Part shown: piece by piece, positions 1-10,573 of the stretch
How the letters are laid out: each line of letters starts with the position of its first letter
Numbering within the stretch: the stretch's first letter is position 1
Source: Pyrrhosoma nymphula
Taxonomy: Eukaryota; Arthropoda; Insecta; Odonata; Coenagrionidae
Assembly: GCA_963573305.1 (NCBI GenBank)
Contig: OY754337.1
Location: 68,917,094-68,981,093, forward strand
DNA length: 64,000 nt
Direction of reading: 5' to 3'
Position numbers and translations under genes: made by a program
The notes under the pieces: generated by a model
What the model was told of the DNA's origin: nothing
Seen by the model: only the letters and a program-made list of their open reading frames with translations
Database searches by the model: none

Positions 1-81
1 TGAACAAATGATTAAGATTAGTGATGTAGTCAGGATTTCATCAAATTCTATCATATCCATGGATTCTAGATTCGATTAAAC

Positions 82-550
82 CAGTGGTTCCCAACCAGTG
101 GTCCACGAGAGACTCGAGTCCGAGAGTGGTCCGCAGGTCACATAGAAAAGTTGCCAAAAAATGGGGATTTTGAAAGCGATGTGCAGAATTCAAAGATGTG
201 CAGAATTCAAAGATGTGTAATTAAGTTGTACTGTACACTAAATAATAGTAATAATAAATAAATGTGTTTAAAAAAAGTTTTACATAATTACCTTTGAATT
301 TGGTAACGGGAAAGGCACTGAGGAAGGGTTACAACTGATAGGGGGGTCGTAACCGTAGGGTGGTCCGTAATAAATAAATAATGTGTTAAAAAAACAGTTT
401 TACTTAATTACCTTTGAATTTGGTAACGGGAAAGGCACTGAGGAAGGGCAACTGATAGGGGGGGGGGGTATGGTGAGGGGTAGGGGTGGTCCATACATGA
501 TTTAATTTCAGGCTGAGTGTTCCGCAGACTTCTACGGATGGGAACCACTG
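82..550. mobile_element. hAT MITE with internal duplication
   Basis: The termini CAGTGGTTCCCA (82-93) and TGGGAACCACTG (539-550) are inverted. The flanks GATTAAAC (74-81) and GATTAAAT (551-558) are an 8-bp target duplication with one mismatch, and the CAGTGGTTC start is typical of hAT elements. Inside, a unit of about 120 bp is tandemly duplicated (about 251-492), each copy carrying TTTGGTAACGGGAAAGGCAC. A 17-bp unit beginning GTGCAGAATTC is also repeated at 181-214. There is no coding capacity. Confidence 0.85.
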
Positions 551-699
551 GATTAAATCTTTCCGAAAAAGATTCGAACCCTGGTTGTGCGGGATGCATA
601 TGTGCCACATCGCAGTAAACTGATAATTGAAATAAAATCTTGCCTTGGAATTTTAGTAATGTTGAGAAAAACCAACTTTGTAATTTCCACAACCTATAT

Positions 700-782
700 T
701 TCACTGTGCCAGAGAAAGTTGTTTTTAACATGTATATCCATCATTACCACGATGTCAGGCCTGATATCATCAGTTTTATTGA
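700..782 (+). repeat. Penelope-like tail fragment
   Basis: The bases GTGCCAGAGAAAGTT and, further on, GATGTCAGGCCTGATATCAT are shared with the copies at 5150-5315 and 24131-24262. The latter follows a GIY-YIG coding fragment. This scrap lacks the hammerhead-like core. Confidence 0.5.
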
Positions 783-2323
783 AATGTCAGCATATCATCA
801 TTGTTTTACAACAAGAGTAGATAGTTTGTGTGAAAATTTATTATGTCGTAAACATATGCATAAGCGGAGATTTTATGGCTATTAATCATGCAATGTTTCA
901 TTTAAAATTTAGAGCATGGCACATGCGCACACCGCCCTCATAATATCTTAGGGCATCAGTTTCAAAGCCGACGTAGGTGCCGCAGACCATTATGCCTACT
1001 GTTTTTATCATGTGTTCGACAGAGAGGCTGAGCGTTTTCTTTTTGCCTTTGAAAAACAAAGTTTTGAGCTGCAGAATAATTAACATCTAACCTAGAATGC
1101 CTGTCAAGCATTGCTTTTATCATGCAAAAAAGTTGCAAATTTTCACATTTTTCACAAGTGTTTTTTATGCTCCATCGTGCCATGGTTTGCACCTCAAATC
1201 CATTTTAAGCAGAGCTTTGGTTCTAAACATGGATTACATTTTTTTTTAATGGAAAAAATAAACTGCACTAAAAGACGGAAATATATGTTTATGTGACCAA
1301 ATGTTTAAAAAAACTGAGATTGTTATCTCCTTATCACATTATTACATTCAAAATCTGACCTTTAGATTGACATTTATTAGTGTCACAGTTTTAAACTGTG
1401 TGGTGATATTTTGCATGAAATTCAGATAAAGTATATGTATTCAAATTGCTCTATCATTTATCTGCATGAATATTTTACTGAGAGCTAATATTTTACCCTT
1501 CCTTTGTGACAAAAATCATGAGAATCAAAATTAGTTGGTCCAGGAGTACTCATGTAAAGAAATTTGTGTGGAATTGCCTAATAGTGAAATTAGTTTTCGC
1601 TGAACAATTCCATTGATAAAGTTGCGATTTTCATCACTGGCGGAAATATTGTATGTACCACCATGGCATCTCTAAAGCCACTAATGCTCTATGGAAGAAA
1701 GTAAAAAAACAGTTCCAGCTCTTGAAGCAGCAAAAGCCTGCAGTTTGAACCAAAAATAATAATGGAAAGTTTTTTGAAACGCCTTCCATGAAAACACTTT
1801 TGGACTGATCAAGCATCAGTATTTTTAAAGAGTCTTCAGTACTCCTGAATATTTGGTTAATAAAAAAAGAAACAGATTACATTGTCGCAGACTAAGAATG
1901 CTTCATTTCATAAGCAAAAATTAAGAAGTTACTTGTGTTTACTTTAATTAGCTTTCTTAATTTAAGAATTAATAAAATCCATTGAAACAAATTTCAGCTC
2001 AATTGTATTTCTCCTTTAAAGCTTATTAGACTGCGGAGATTGTGTAGAAATGTCTGAGGGAAAACCTAGAGCTTTTATGGGTTCATAACTATACAAGAAA
2101 ATTAAAAATGGATTACAATTTGTTTAATACATGTATGTAATGATAATGGAAAGGAACAGGGATTCATAATTTGGTGAAAGCAGAATTTCAACTCAAGAGC
2201 TGGTATTTGAGATTTTAAAAAATATAGATTAGGATTTGGATTTGATAAATTTTGGATTCAACTCTTCACTAATTAAAATATATGAGTTTAATAAAACTCT
2301 ACGTTTATGTTCACTGCACTCAC

Positions 2324-2531
2324 CTCTGCACGGACTTGCTGTTCCTTCATGGCTGAGAAAAGAGCAGAGGGATCAGATTCCCACCCCGTCACTGTTTCAC
2401 TCTGAGACCTGATGGCAAGTCTCTCCCCAGGCTGACCACACACAAAGTGCAAGATCAGTTGGCATACGTGCTGAATTGGATTTTTGCCTCCAAATGATGC
2501 ATTATTCACATTTGTATAAATCGGATATGAT
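2324..2531 (-). CDS. HERC1: HERC1 exon l (last in window)
   Basis: This exon has one leading base and 69 codons, ending in phase 0. It reads SYPIYTNVNNASFGGKNPIQ, then HVCQLILHFVCGQPGERLAI, then RSQSETVTGWESDPSALFSA, then MKEQQVRAE. Its end corresponds to HERC1 IIAMEQQQLRAEL; the middle corresponds more weakly to the HTLIENVVSFVSGD region. The acceptor is ATTTTCAG and the donor GCAGAG|GTGAGT. The next exons, leading to the SPRY, WD40, second RCC1 and HECT modules, lie to the left of position 1. The 12 exons together encode 742 continuous codons. Confidence 0.92.
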
Positions 2532-2635
2532 CTGAAAATAATGGAATATACAATCACAACTACTAGGTAGTTTTTAAAATGTGAGTCTTGGGCAAAACTA
2601 CAAGAAAATTTAAGTCTTGAATAATATATCATATA

Positions 2636-2774
2636 TACATAACCATCACGCCTTCCCTTTAGGGGTAGGCAAAGTCAAAGAACTTCATTATTGCCGTTAG
2701 CCCTAGAAAACTCCCTCATTTTTAATAATTTCCTCCATAATTCCTTATCATTGCAAACCTCTTTTGATTCTGCA
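2636..2774 (-). repeat. Possible LINE 3'-UTR scrap
   Basis: Read on the minus strand it contains GCCTACCCCTAAAGGGAAGG followed by CGTGATGGTTATG and a TA-rich tail. This resembles the 3' end of some arthropod LINEs. No coding sequence remains, and the assignment is tentative. Confidence 0.3.
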
Positions 2775-4405
2775 GGCAGCATTCTTCCAGGTGTTAAGAA
2801 AAGCATTCGATTCTGTTGATCACGACACCCTGCTGAGGAAACTCAAGATATATAGTATCTCAGGGATTGCCAATTAGCAACTAAAATCCTTCCCTACCTG
2901 AAGAATTCAAGTGGTTAAGATCTACTCCGCTGAAACTAGAACTTACACTACTTCTACCCCCTTAACAATCTCTAGAGGTGTTCCCCAAGGATCTATACTG
3001 GGTCCTCTTCTTTTCCTTGTCTACATTAATAACCTTCCAAACTATTTCAGCAGTGGCTCAGTTTACATGTATGCTGATGATACAACCCACCTTACTTCCG
3101 CTAAAGACTTGGACCATGCAGTAGTTCAAAGGAACATTAATTACATGAGTGATTGGTGCAAGGATAACATGGTATTTATATAAATACACCTTCATTCAAT
3201 TTCATACACACCAAAGAAAAATCATTTCCTCTCCTCTTTTAAGGTTAAATGGATCCTCTCTTAATTCCTCCTCACTGACAAAACTTCTGGGTTTATATAT
3301 TCATGAGTCACTATCCTGGGAATTCCATCCAGATAAACTCTGCTCAAAAGTAGCTAGTGGATGCTACCTCCTCCGAAGAATTGTGTCCCTTGTAGATACT
3401 GCAAGGAGCGTGGTGGCCTACTGGGTAGAGTGCTTAGCTACTGATCGAAGGGTCCCGGGTTCAAATCCGGGTGAAGCCTTTGGATGCCCCCAAAATCCTC
3501 GGAGTGCGAGGTGGCCCAGGGAAAGGAACTGGCCCCCCTACCCTGAATGTGTGAAATTCGCACGCCTGTGGCTTAGTCCGGGGCGAGCTCTACCCTCAAC
3601 TATCCAAAACAACCTCCGGGTTGAATCACTGAGTGAGAGAGTGAGTGTAGATACTGCCACTGCACTTTCTGTTTACCATGCTTTTATTCATAGTCGTTTG
3701 ACTTATGAAATTACAGTGTGGGGTCATTCATACCACTCGGTTCATCTTTTTAGACTACAAAAATTATTATGGGCCATTGGAGTGGATTGGAACAGTGGGC
3801 CATTAGAGTTATCAAAAAAATTCCAAAGGAAAGCAGTTGTAGATCACATTTTAAATTCCTAAAAGTTCTTACTTTACCATGCTTATACATTTTTCATGCT
3901 ATTATCTTTGTGCACAAAAATAAACTTTCTTATAACATTAGAACAAATAATGATGTCCACAATTATAACACAACGGGGGGTGATGATCTTAGGGTTATAA
4001 CCCACAACAGAACCCCATACATGCTGGTATAAAATTTCTCAATCATTTACCCAGGAAGTTAAAGCTAATGGAAAAATTTCTGCAGTTCCGATGTCATCTT
4101 TATCAATATCTTTGTGACCACCCATGCTACTCAGTAGATGAGTTTATGTCTTTATGACATGTATTCTGATTATATTATGTATTTTCCTATAGGTATTGAT
4201 GTGTGTGTGGATATAATGCTGGACTGTTTCACTTTTTTATAATTATTTTTTATTTAATTCTGATAATATGATGTTGGTATTTGTAAGATGATTTGATTGT
4301 ACATCTATTTTAATTCTTTGAATTAATATTTGTGACCTGTTCCATACATGATGAGACATGTCTTTTGGGAACCATTAAATATATTATTATTATTATTATT
4401 ATATT
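2775..4405 (+). pseudogene. CR1/Jockey-like LINE fragment, 5'-truncated
   Basis: This is a degenerate reverse-transcriptase gene. The palm segment KAFDSVDHDTLLRKL begins near 2800. The conserved GVPQGSILGPLLFLVYINNL follows near 2970, and the active-site YADD is at 3070-3081. The C-terminal part runs to about 4030 and a 3' UTR ends in an (ATT)n tail at 4383-4401, typical of CR1-type elements. Stop codons near 2877 and frame changes show it is dead. The 5' half, including the endonuclease, is missing. A 243-bp SINE sits at 3403-3645. It lies in the HERC1 intron between exons k and l, antisense to that gene. Confidence 0.85.
3403..3645 (+). mobile_element. tRNA-derived SINE
   Basis: The flanks TGTAGATACTGC at 3391-3402 and 3646-3657 are an exact 12-bp target duplication. 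The head has tRNA-like Pol III boxes: TGGCCTACTGGG as A box and GGTTCAAATCC as B box in a CCGGGTTCAAATCCGGG T-arm. The body follows without an A-tail. The host is the LINE at 2775-4405, and by chance the insertion keeps a reading frame open across it. Confidence 0.88.
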
Positions 4406-5145
4406 ATACCTCTTTATAGCCTCTTCCACCACATTCACCATTAACTTTCGTGGTCTAGCCCTTCCTCTCACACCATTAACTCTACTAACATACATATATC
4501 TGTTTAGTTTTTTGACTATTCCATTCTCTTGGCATGGCCAAACCAACGAAGCATACTTCTCTCATATATGTCCATCTTTGGAGCATCCAACCCACATTCT
4601 TTCATCACCCACTTATTCATGACCCTATTCATCCTACTTGTGCCACAAACACTTTTCAGGTACCCCATTTCCCACAGCATTTAACCTGCTCTTATGCTTA
4701 CCCTGACATAACCAGGTTTTGCTGCCATATAATAACGTCGGGAGGAGAATACATTTGATCACTGTGATTTTTGCTTCTCGAGACAAACACTCATTCCTAG
4801 ATATGCTCCACATGCTACCTACAACTTCCCTACAGGCATTCACATGCCTTATAATCTCTTCATCTGTCCTTCCATCTTTTGCAAACATTCAGCCAAGATA
4901 CACAAAATTGCCTACTTGTTCAATTATTTCATCATTTACCCTCATCATACAGTCATTCTTACCAATCCCCCTATCAAAAACTACTACTTTGGTTTTTGAT
5001 GCATCTTTCCTCTAATCTGTTCTTTTTATTGCTTCACAAAAGTTATCCAGGAGCCCCTGGTTTTCCAGTGGGCTCTGCGCACAACAGAACTCGCACATTT
5101 ACACCTCCAACCATCACACTGACGTTATCACTACATGCATATATC
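4405..5145 (-). pseudogene. Non-LTR retrotransposon RT C-terminal fragment
   Basis: Read on the minus strand, pieces in several frames give KTKVVVFDRG, then GWMFAKDGRTDEEIIRHVNA, then ECLSREAKITVIKCILLPTL followed by LYGSKTW, then NRYMYVSRVNGVRGRARPRK. These are the order and motifs of the thumb and C-terminal region of a large arthropod LINE group: a YLG-type segment, LLPTLLYGSETW and RGRPR. Frameshifts and stops break it, and no catalytic motifs remain. It abuts the ATT tail of the previous LINE on one side and a Penelope-like scrap on the other. Confidence 0.7.
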
Positions 5146-5149
5146 ACAC

Positions 5150-5315
5150 ATTTATCCCTAAAAAACATTGCATGTGGCACATGAATATGCCACAGAGTGG
5201 TGAAACGTGCATCGTGCCAGTGGAATAAAGTTTGCAGAAACTACAAATTTGCTTTTTCTCAACATGGATATCTATAATTTCCATGATGTCAGGCCTGATA
5301 TCATCAGTTTCACTC
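5150..5315 (+). mobile_element. Penelope-like tail with hammerhead-like motif
   Basis: It shares GCCAGTGGAATAAAG-type and GATGTCAGGCCTGATATCAT sequence with the region downstream of the GIY-YIG fragment at 23.6-24.3 kb. It stops where the Tigger pseudogene begins. It contains the ribozyme-like fold annotated at 5175-5219. Confidence 0.55.
5175..5219 (+). ncRNA. Degenerate type I hammerhead ribozyme motif
   Basis: Stem I pairs TGGCAC (5175-5180) with GTGCCA (5214-5219). Stem II pairs GCCAC (5189-5193) with GTGGT (5197-5201) around an AGA loop, and is followed directly by GAAA (5202-5205). Stem III would be CGTGCA, a deaminated form of CGCGCG seen in the sister copy, and the cleavage triplet is ATC or GTC. 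The CTGATGA core is damaged (ATGAATA). Penelope-like elements are known to carry hammerhead ribozymes with very short stem III, so the order of parts is as expected; activity is unlikely. Confidence 0.55.
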
Positions 5316-5342
5316 AAGACCCATTTAACTCTCAGCAGTCTC

Positions 5343-6490
5343 TCACTCTCAGTTACAAACTGGAAGCAACTTGCTTTAAGTAAGCATATTGAAAGGTATA
5401 CACCTAAAGACATCTTCAATTTGGATGAGACGGGCCTTTTTTTCAATGTGCTTCCTCACAAGACTTTAGACTTTAAAGGTAAATCTTGCCATTGGGGGAA
5501 ACATAGTAAAGCTTGTCTGACAGTGTTGTTGGAAGCTAATGCTGATGGTAGTGAAAAATTAAAACCGTTCGTAATTGGAAAGTTCAAAAACCCCAGATGT
5601 TTCAGAAACATCTTTTATATATATATCATATTTCCCACTTCCTTTACAGCCAATTAGAAACATCAAGATATTTCCCACTTCCTATACAGCCAATACCAAA
5701 GCATGGATGACATCACATATTTTCAGGAACAATACTCTTGATGCAAAGAATGGTGGACAAAACAGAAAAATAGTAATATTTTTGGATCAATGCCCATCTC
5801 ATCCAAACAATTTGCATGAAGGAACATAAAACTGGTATTCTTCCCAGCAAACTGCACAAGCCAACTGCAGCTATTAGATTTAGGAATCATTCATGTGTTT
5901 AAGATCAACAATCGCAGGATTATAGTGAGAAAGGCTTTGAATCTAATAGACAGTGGGACCCTATGAGCTTTAAAGTTTCAGTTTTTGATGCACTGCATTA
6001 CTTTCATAGGTCATAGAAATAGGTTGATAAGTTGAAATTTCAAAATGTTTTAAAACAGCAGGATTCAATTTTCTGAAGATCATCACCATTAACAGGAGAA
6101 AGAGCATCTGGAAATGGGGGAAGGAACTACTACAGCTGAACAAGACTATGAGTTTCAATTACTGGGAACAGATATAAATTTTTCAGATTTTGTCAATGAA
6201 GACTTATTTACAAGTACATAACACAAACGATTGATTAAGTAATTGACCTCAACACCAGTAATAACGAAGAGGCAGGAAGCAAAGATGATGATGGTGCAGG
6301 CCCACCAACAGAAACTACTATTGATGCTAATGCTACTATTTGTCTTACAACATTTTTTATCACGTGCTACAGGAAGTGAGAGTGATTTGGACCTTTTGGG
6401 ACAGATTAGAAAAACAAGTAGAAGCAATCAATCAGAATGAAATGTGCAAGCAAACAAAGAGAGTTGAATACTTTCAGAAGATGGCTTAAA
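5343..6490 (+). pseudogene. Tigger/pogo DDE transposase pseudogene
   Basis: This is the C-terminal two thirds of a Tigger-type (Tc1/mariner superfamily, CENP-B-like) transposase. The first catalytic Asp is in FNLDETGLFFNVLPHKTL (codon 5424-5426), followed by LTVLLEANADGSEKLKPFVI. The second is in IVIFLDQCPSHP (5785-5787), and the third in LQLLDLGII (5877-5879). The tail near 6450 resembles the usual Tigger C-terminus. The N-terminal DNA-binding part is absent: the gene starts abruptly next to the Penelope-like scrap. Several frameshifts, and a local tandem duplication near 5620-5690 (TATTTCCCACTTCCT twice), inactivate it. Confidence 0.85.
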
Positions 6491-6734
6491 TGAACATTTC
6501 TTTCACTGATGGATTCACTGACTTCAAACGGATTGAAATTCACTACGGTCTAGTAGTTTTGATTCATGTAAAATCTTTTTAATATAAGCTAGAAGGCAAA
6601 ATGATCATATAACTTTTTCCTATAAAAACTTGTAATATGGAAACAATTTATTAAGTTTATTTCTTGATGGTTAAGCTATGATGTAATTTATAAAATTCTA
6701 TTTGTTGTGAAAGGTTTCTTTAAGTTTTCTTAGT

Positions 6735-9259
6735 TACTTACTGGTGACTTTAACTGTAATTGGCTCTCGAACAGCATAAGCAATACTAACCTATCTCATA
6801 TTTTTAAATCTTACCTTCTTTTGAATAGTGTCACTGAACCCACACGCTGCACAAACCACTCACAAACTCTACTTGACTATGTGGTAACTAATCTTGAACC
6901 TAGTTCAGTTCATACAAAAGTTATTATCTCTGATCTATCAGATCATTATCCTGTTTTATCTACTTTTTCAACTATCACACCTACTAATGCCAGGAAAATT
7001 TCTTCTCAGTGTTTTTCTGAAGCAAAAACTTTGTACTTTTTAAATCTTTTAAATGATGAAAATTGGTCAGATGTTTACTCTGCACAAGATTATAATGCTA
7101 GATTTAGTGTATTCTATGATAAATTCTTGTATTATTTTGATGTAGCTTTTCCTGTAACTACCAGGCGAGTAACCAACAAAAGGAATCTTAAATGCTGGAT
7201 AACTGATGAAATCCGGCTGATGGCTGCCGAATTAAAATCTCTTGCCATCTCCAGCAAGTATAGTGATGATCCTGAGCTGAAGGCTCATTACAAATGCTAT
7301 AAATCCTCTTATCTTAAAATAATTAGAGATGCCAAAAGGTCCTATAATAACAATAGAGTGCTAACCTCCAATTATCGATCCAAGGAAATATGGAGCATCA
7401 TTAACAGCTCTAAAAACAAGAATTCATCCTCTTTCTATTCCACTTCTAAAATCACAGATAATGTTGGTGTTCCTATCACTGATATAACCACTCTGGCTAA
7501 CAATTTTAATGACTACTTTCTCAGTCTGCCAGTTTTCTCCCAAGTGCCCCCTAAGCCTATGACCCCAAGTCTTCCACCTCAACTAAAGTCCTTTTTTCTC
7601 TCTCATTGTAGTGAGAATGAACTGATCAATGCTATCAAGAGTTTGGGATCCAAAAGGTGCTCTGGCATCGATGAGGTACCTGCCTTTTTGATATCTCGTT
7701 GCTTTAGCATAATAAAATCATTGCTTCTCTTCCTTATTAACGATTCCTTCCAGCAAGGGGTGTTTCCAAATCGTTTGAAAACATCCAAAGTCATCCCTTT
7801 ATACAAAAGAAAAGGAAGTACATCTGACATGAACTCATATCGTCCTATTTCAATTCAATCTCAGTTTGCAAAACTTTTCGAAAAAGTGTTTTATACGAAA
7901 CTTGTTTCTTTCGCACATTCCACTAATCTCTTTTCTCCCAACCAGCATGGTTTCAGGAAAAATAAATCAACTATCTCTGCCATGGAAAATGCCATCAACC
8001 AGTTACTGTCATCCTTAGATAACAAACTTGAAGCATGCACTATGCTCTTTGATTTCAGTAAAGCCTTTGATAGTGTAAATCACGAACTGCTTCTGGTTAA
8101 ACTAGATAAGCTTGGCATTCGTGGCATTTCTAACAATTGGATTAGGTCTTACCTTCACGAGAGGAAACAAATGGTCATCATTAAAGAGAATGGGTATAGT
8201 CATTCCTCACATAACAATTCTGTACCCCATGGTGTTCCCCAAGGCTCTGTCCTGGGGCCTGTTTTATTCTTATTATACATTAATGATCTGCCAGGGATAT
8301 ACTCAAACATTGATAATATCACCCCAATTCTTTATGCTGATGATACTAATTTTATAGTCTCCTCTGATAACTATTGCAGTTTCCTACAGCAATGCAACTT
8401 AGCTGCCCAAACACTAAGCGATTGGTGTAAATACAACTTCTTGCACCTTAATGTTAATAAATCACAAATTATGTACATCATGAACAGAGGCAAACAACAG
8501 AAAGATATACATGTGAATATTAACCAGAGCAATTTTCTCCAGGTCACCCAGGCTAAATTTCTTTGACTTCATCTTGACTCTCATATGGCCTGGGAACCTC
8601 ATATTTGTGAATTAGCTAGTAAGCTTAGTTCAAAATGTTTTATGATTAGATTTATAAGACATACTGTTTCTATCGATGTTCTGCTTTCACTGTATTTTGG
8701 AGAGTTTTACTCTCGCATGGTATACGGTATTTTGTTTTGGGGTTCTTCCTCCCGTATTACTGTGATATTTAAACTGCAGAAGAAAGCTGTTAGGCTAATT
8801 GTAAATGCTCCTATCATTGCTCCATGTCGACCTATCTTCAAGACATTGGGATTACTGCCTTTACCTTGTATTTATATATATTATGTTTTAATGTATGTAC
8901 AGTCTAATATTGCTGAATTTAAAAAGAACTCAAATGTACATAATTATTCGACAAGACTGAGGAATAACTTACATATTCCATTTGTAAGGACGAGTAATAC
9001 TTCCCATGGTCCTAGAGCCATGGGGATTCGCCTCTATAATAAACTCCCAACAAAATACAAAGACATTGAAAAAATTGTTATTTTTAAGTGTAAAATTAAA
9101 GAAATGCTACTGAAAAAATTATATTACTCAGTCAACGAATACCTCATAGATGAGGACTTATGATTGTACAGAGTTTAAATGTTTTTTATGTAAATAACTG
9201 ACGTGTCCTATATCATGTATAATGATCCTTGGACAAATAAAAATTATTATTATTATTAC
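6735..9259 (+). pseudogene. CR1/Jockey-like LINE, nearly intact ORF2
   Basis: The frame is open from the last part of the AP-endonuclease domain (GDFNCNW near 6745, SDHYPVLSTF near 6940) through the whole reverse transcriptase to 9163. It is broken only by TGA at 8564-8566. RT landmarks are GIDEVPAFLI, YRPISIQSQFAKLFEKV, LFDFSKAFDSVNHELL, VPHGVPQGSVLGPVLF and the active site YADDT (8333-8347). The C-terminal region ends with YYSVNEYLIDEDL, and a short 3' UTR ends in (ATT)n. Most of the endonuclease and ORF1 are lost by 5' truncation. A single stop suggests a young copy. A Dong-like element is inserted in its ATT tail. Confidence 0.92.
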
Positions 9260-9395
9260 TTTTAATTGTTACAGTTGTAACATGACCCTCCGAGACCCTG
9301 GCAAGCATCGGGTTTCATTGCCGTCATAATGGCCGGAGACTCGAGAGGGGTTGGGCAGTAATCGCAGCCACGTCCGACGCCCATCGGATGAGTGG

Positions 9396-10549
9396 CTACG
9401 CTGCTGTCAGGTCATGAGTCCGCAGTAGACGGAGTGACCCCAGGATGACGGCCTTCTGCATGCGTGCAACTAGTGATTCCGCCTGTGCCACGCAGGACGG
9501 AATGCACTTGATGTTATTTATCAGCGAGCCCTTAACTCCACCGAGCACACCTATGATGAGGACCACCAGTTTCACAGAGTGTCCGGGGTACATCTGTCGA
9601 AGTTCGAAAAGCAGGTCTTGATACTTCGTCTGTTTTTCCACCTCTTTCGCATCCATGTTAGTTTCAGCCGGAGCCGAAAACTCAATGACGAACATGGAGC
9701 GTGTGAGGTGGTCGAGGAGAACGATATCAGGCTTGGTCGCCTCCAACTGCCTGGTGGTGGAAAAGGAGTAATTCCACCAGATTGTGCATTTATCGTTTTC
9801 CACGACGGACTCAATATCTCCAGGGGCATAGGGCAGCACAGGTGTTTCGTCGATGCCATAATGGTGCCGAAGATGAAAGTATAACACCCGTAGGGCCGCA
9901 TTGTGCCGAGCTAAATACGCTGACTTGGCGTAATAGCTACAGCCGGAGAGGAGGTGACTCAACGTTTCCGGCTGGGCTCGGCACGTCCTACATCTCGTGT
10001 CCACAACCTCCGCCTTGAATATAATGCGGCGGTACATGAGTGTGTTTATGACACCATCCTGGCATGCGAGGACAAAACCTTCGGTCTCGGACTTCAGACC
10101 AGCGGAGCGTAATAAGGCAAACGTCAGCTCCTTCGATAACCCATGCTTTTCGATGTTTCGATAGAAACCTCCATGCATGGGCTTATCGGTATGCACCTTG
10201 AGCAAGGACTTCTGCTCGGCTTTTTTTATTTCGAGCTTGAGGACGTCTGCCTTCAATGACAAGATGGTTGTGTCATTGTCCCTTCCGTCGGATGACAGGT
10301 CGAAGTCGAGACCGAGTCCGCTGCCCTCTTTGCCGCCTGGAAGAGAAACGCCCCTGCTCCCGCACTCTCGTGATCTCTCACGAGATTGAGCAGGGGGTCC
10401 CTGCTTTTCAAAACTCGGCAAGCTGTACCCAGGACAACTCTGTTGTGGAGACACTCCAGACTCAATAGTCCTCTACCACCTACATTGCGAGGAAGATACA
10501 ATCTGGCGACGGAAGATTTCGGAGGAAGACTTCTATAGATAGTCATCAT
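9396..10549 (-). pseudogene. Dong/R4-like restriction-like endonuclease
   Basis: This is the C-terminal part of the same polyprotein, in two frames. First comes MMTIYRSLPPKSSVARLYLP with RNVGGRGLLSLE (10253-10549). After a 4-bp difference from copy 2 near 10310-10330, the zinc-knuckle and endonuclease follow (9396-10320). The CCHC-type motif is CRTCRAQPETLSHLLSGC, followed by H in LARHN. The restriction-like core has KPDIVLLD, then FVIEFSAPAETN, and an EVEKQTKYQDLLFELRQMYP helix. These proteins nick the target for target-primed reverse transcription. The C-terminal ILGSLRLLR is also typical. Confidence 0.87.
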
Positions 10550-10573
10550 CTTCCCCGTTCCCCTATCGAGGTT

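Larger units (their letters stand above)
19..2271. mobile_element. hAT-like element with 8-bp TSD
   Basis: The left end TAGTGATG (19-26) faces an inverted right end CTTCACTA (2264-2271). They are flanked by ATTAAGAT (11-18) and ATTAAAAT (2272-2279), an 8-bp duplication with one change, which is typical of hAT elements. No transposase is recognisable, so it is a non-autonomous or very decayed copy. It contains a nested hAT MITE (82-550) and a Penelope-like scrap (700-782). The part from about 1715 on has a paralogue at 29940-29978 plus 34094-34602. Confidence 0.62.

Noticed and set aside
5144..5446. 100-codon minus-strand frame
   Set aside because: Antisense to the Penelope-like scrap and the Tigger pseudogene; no similarity of its own.
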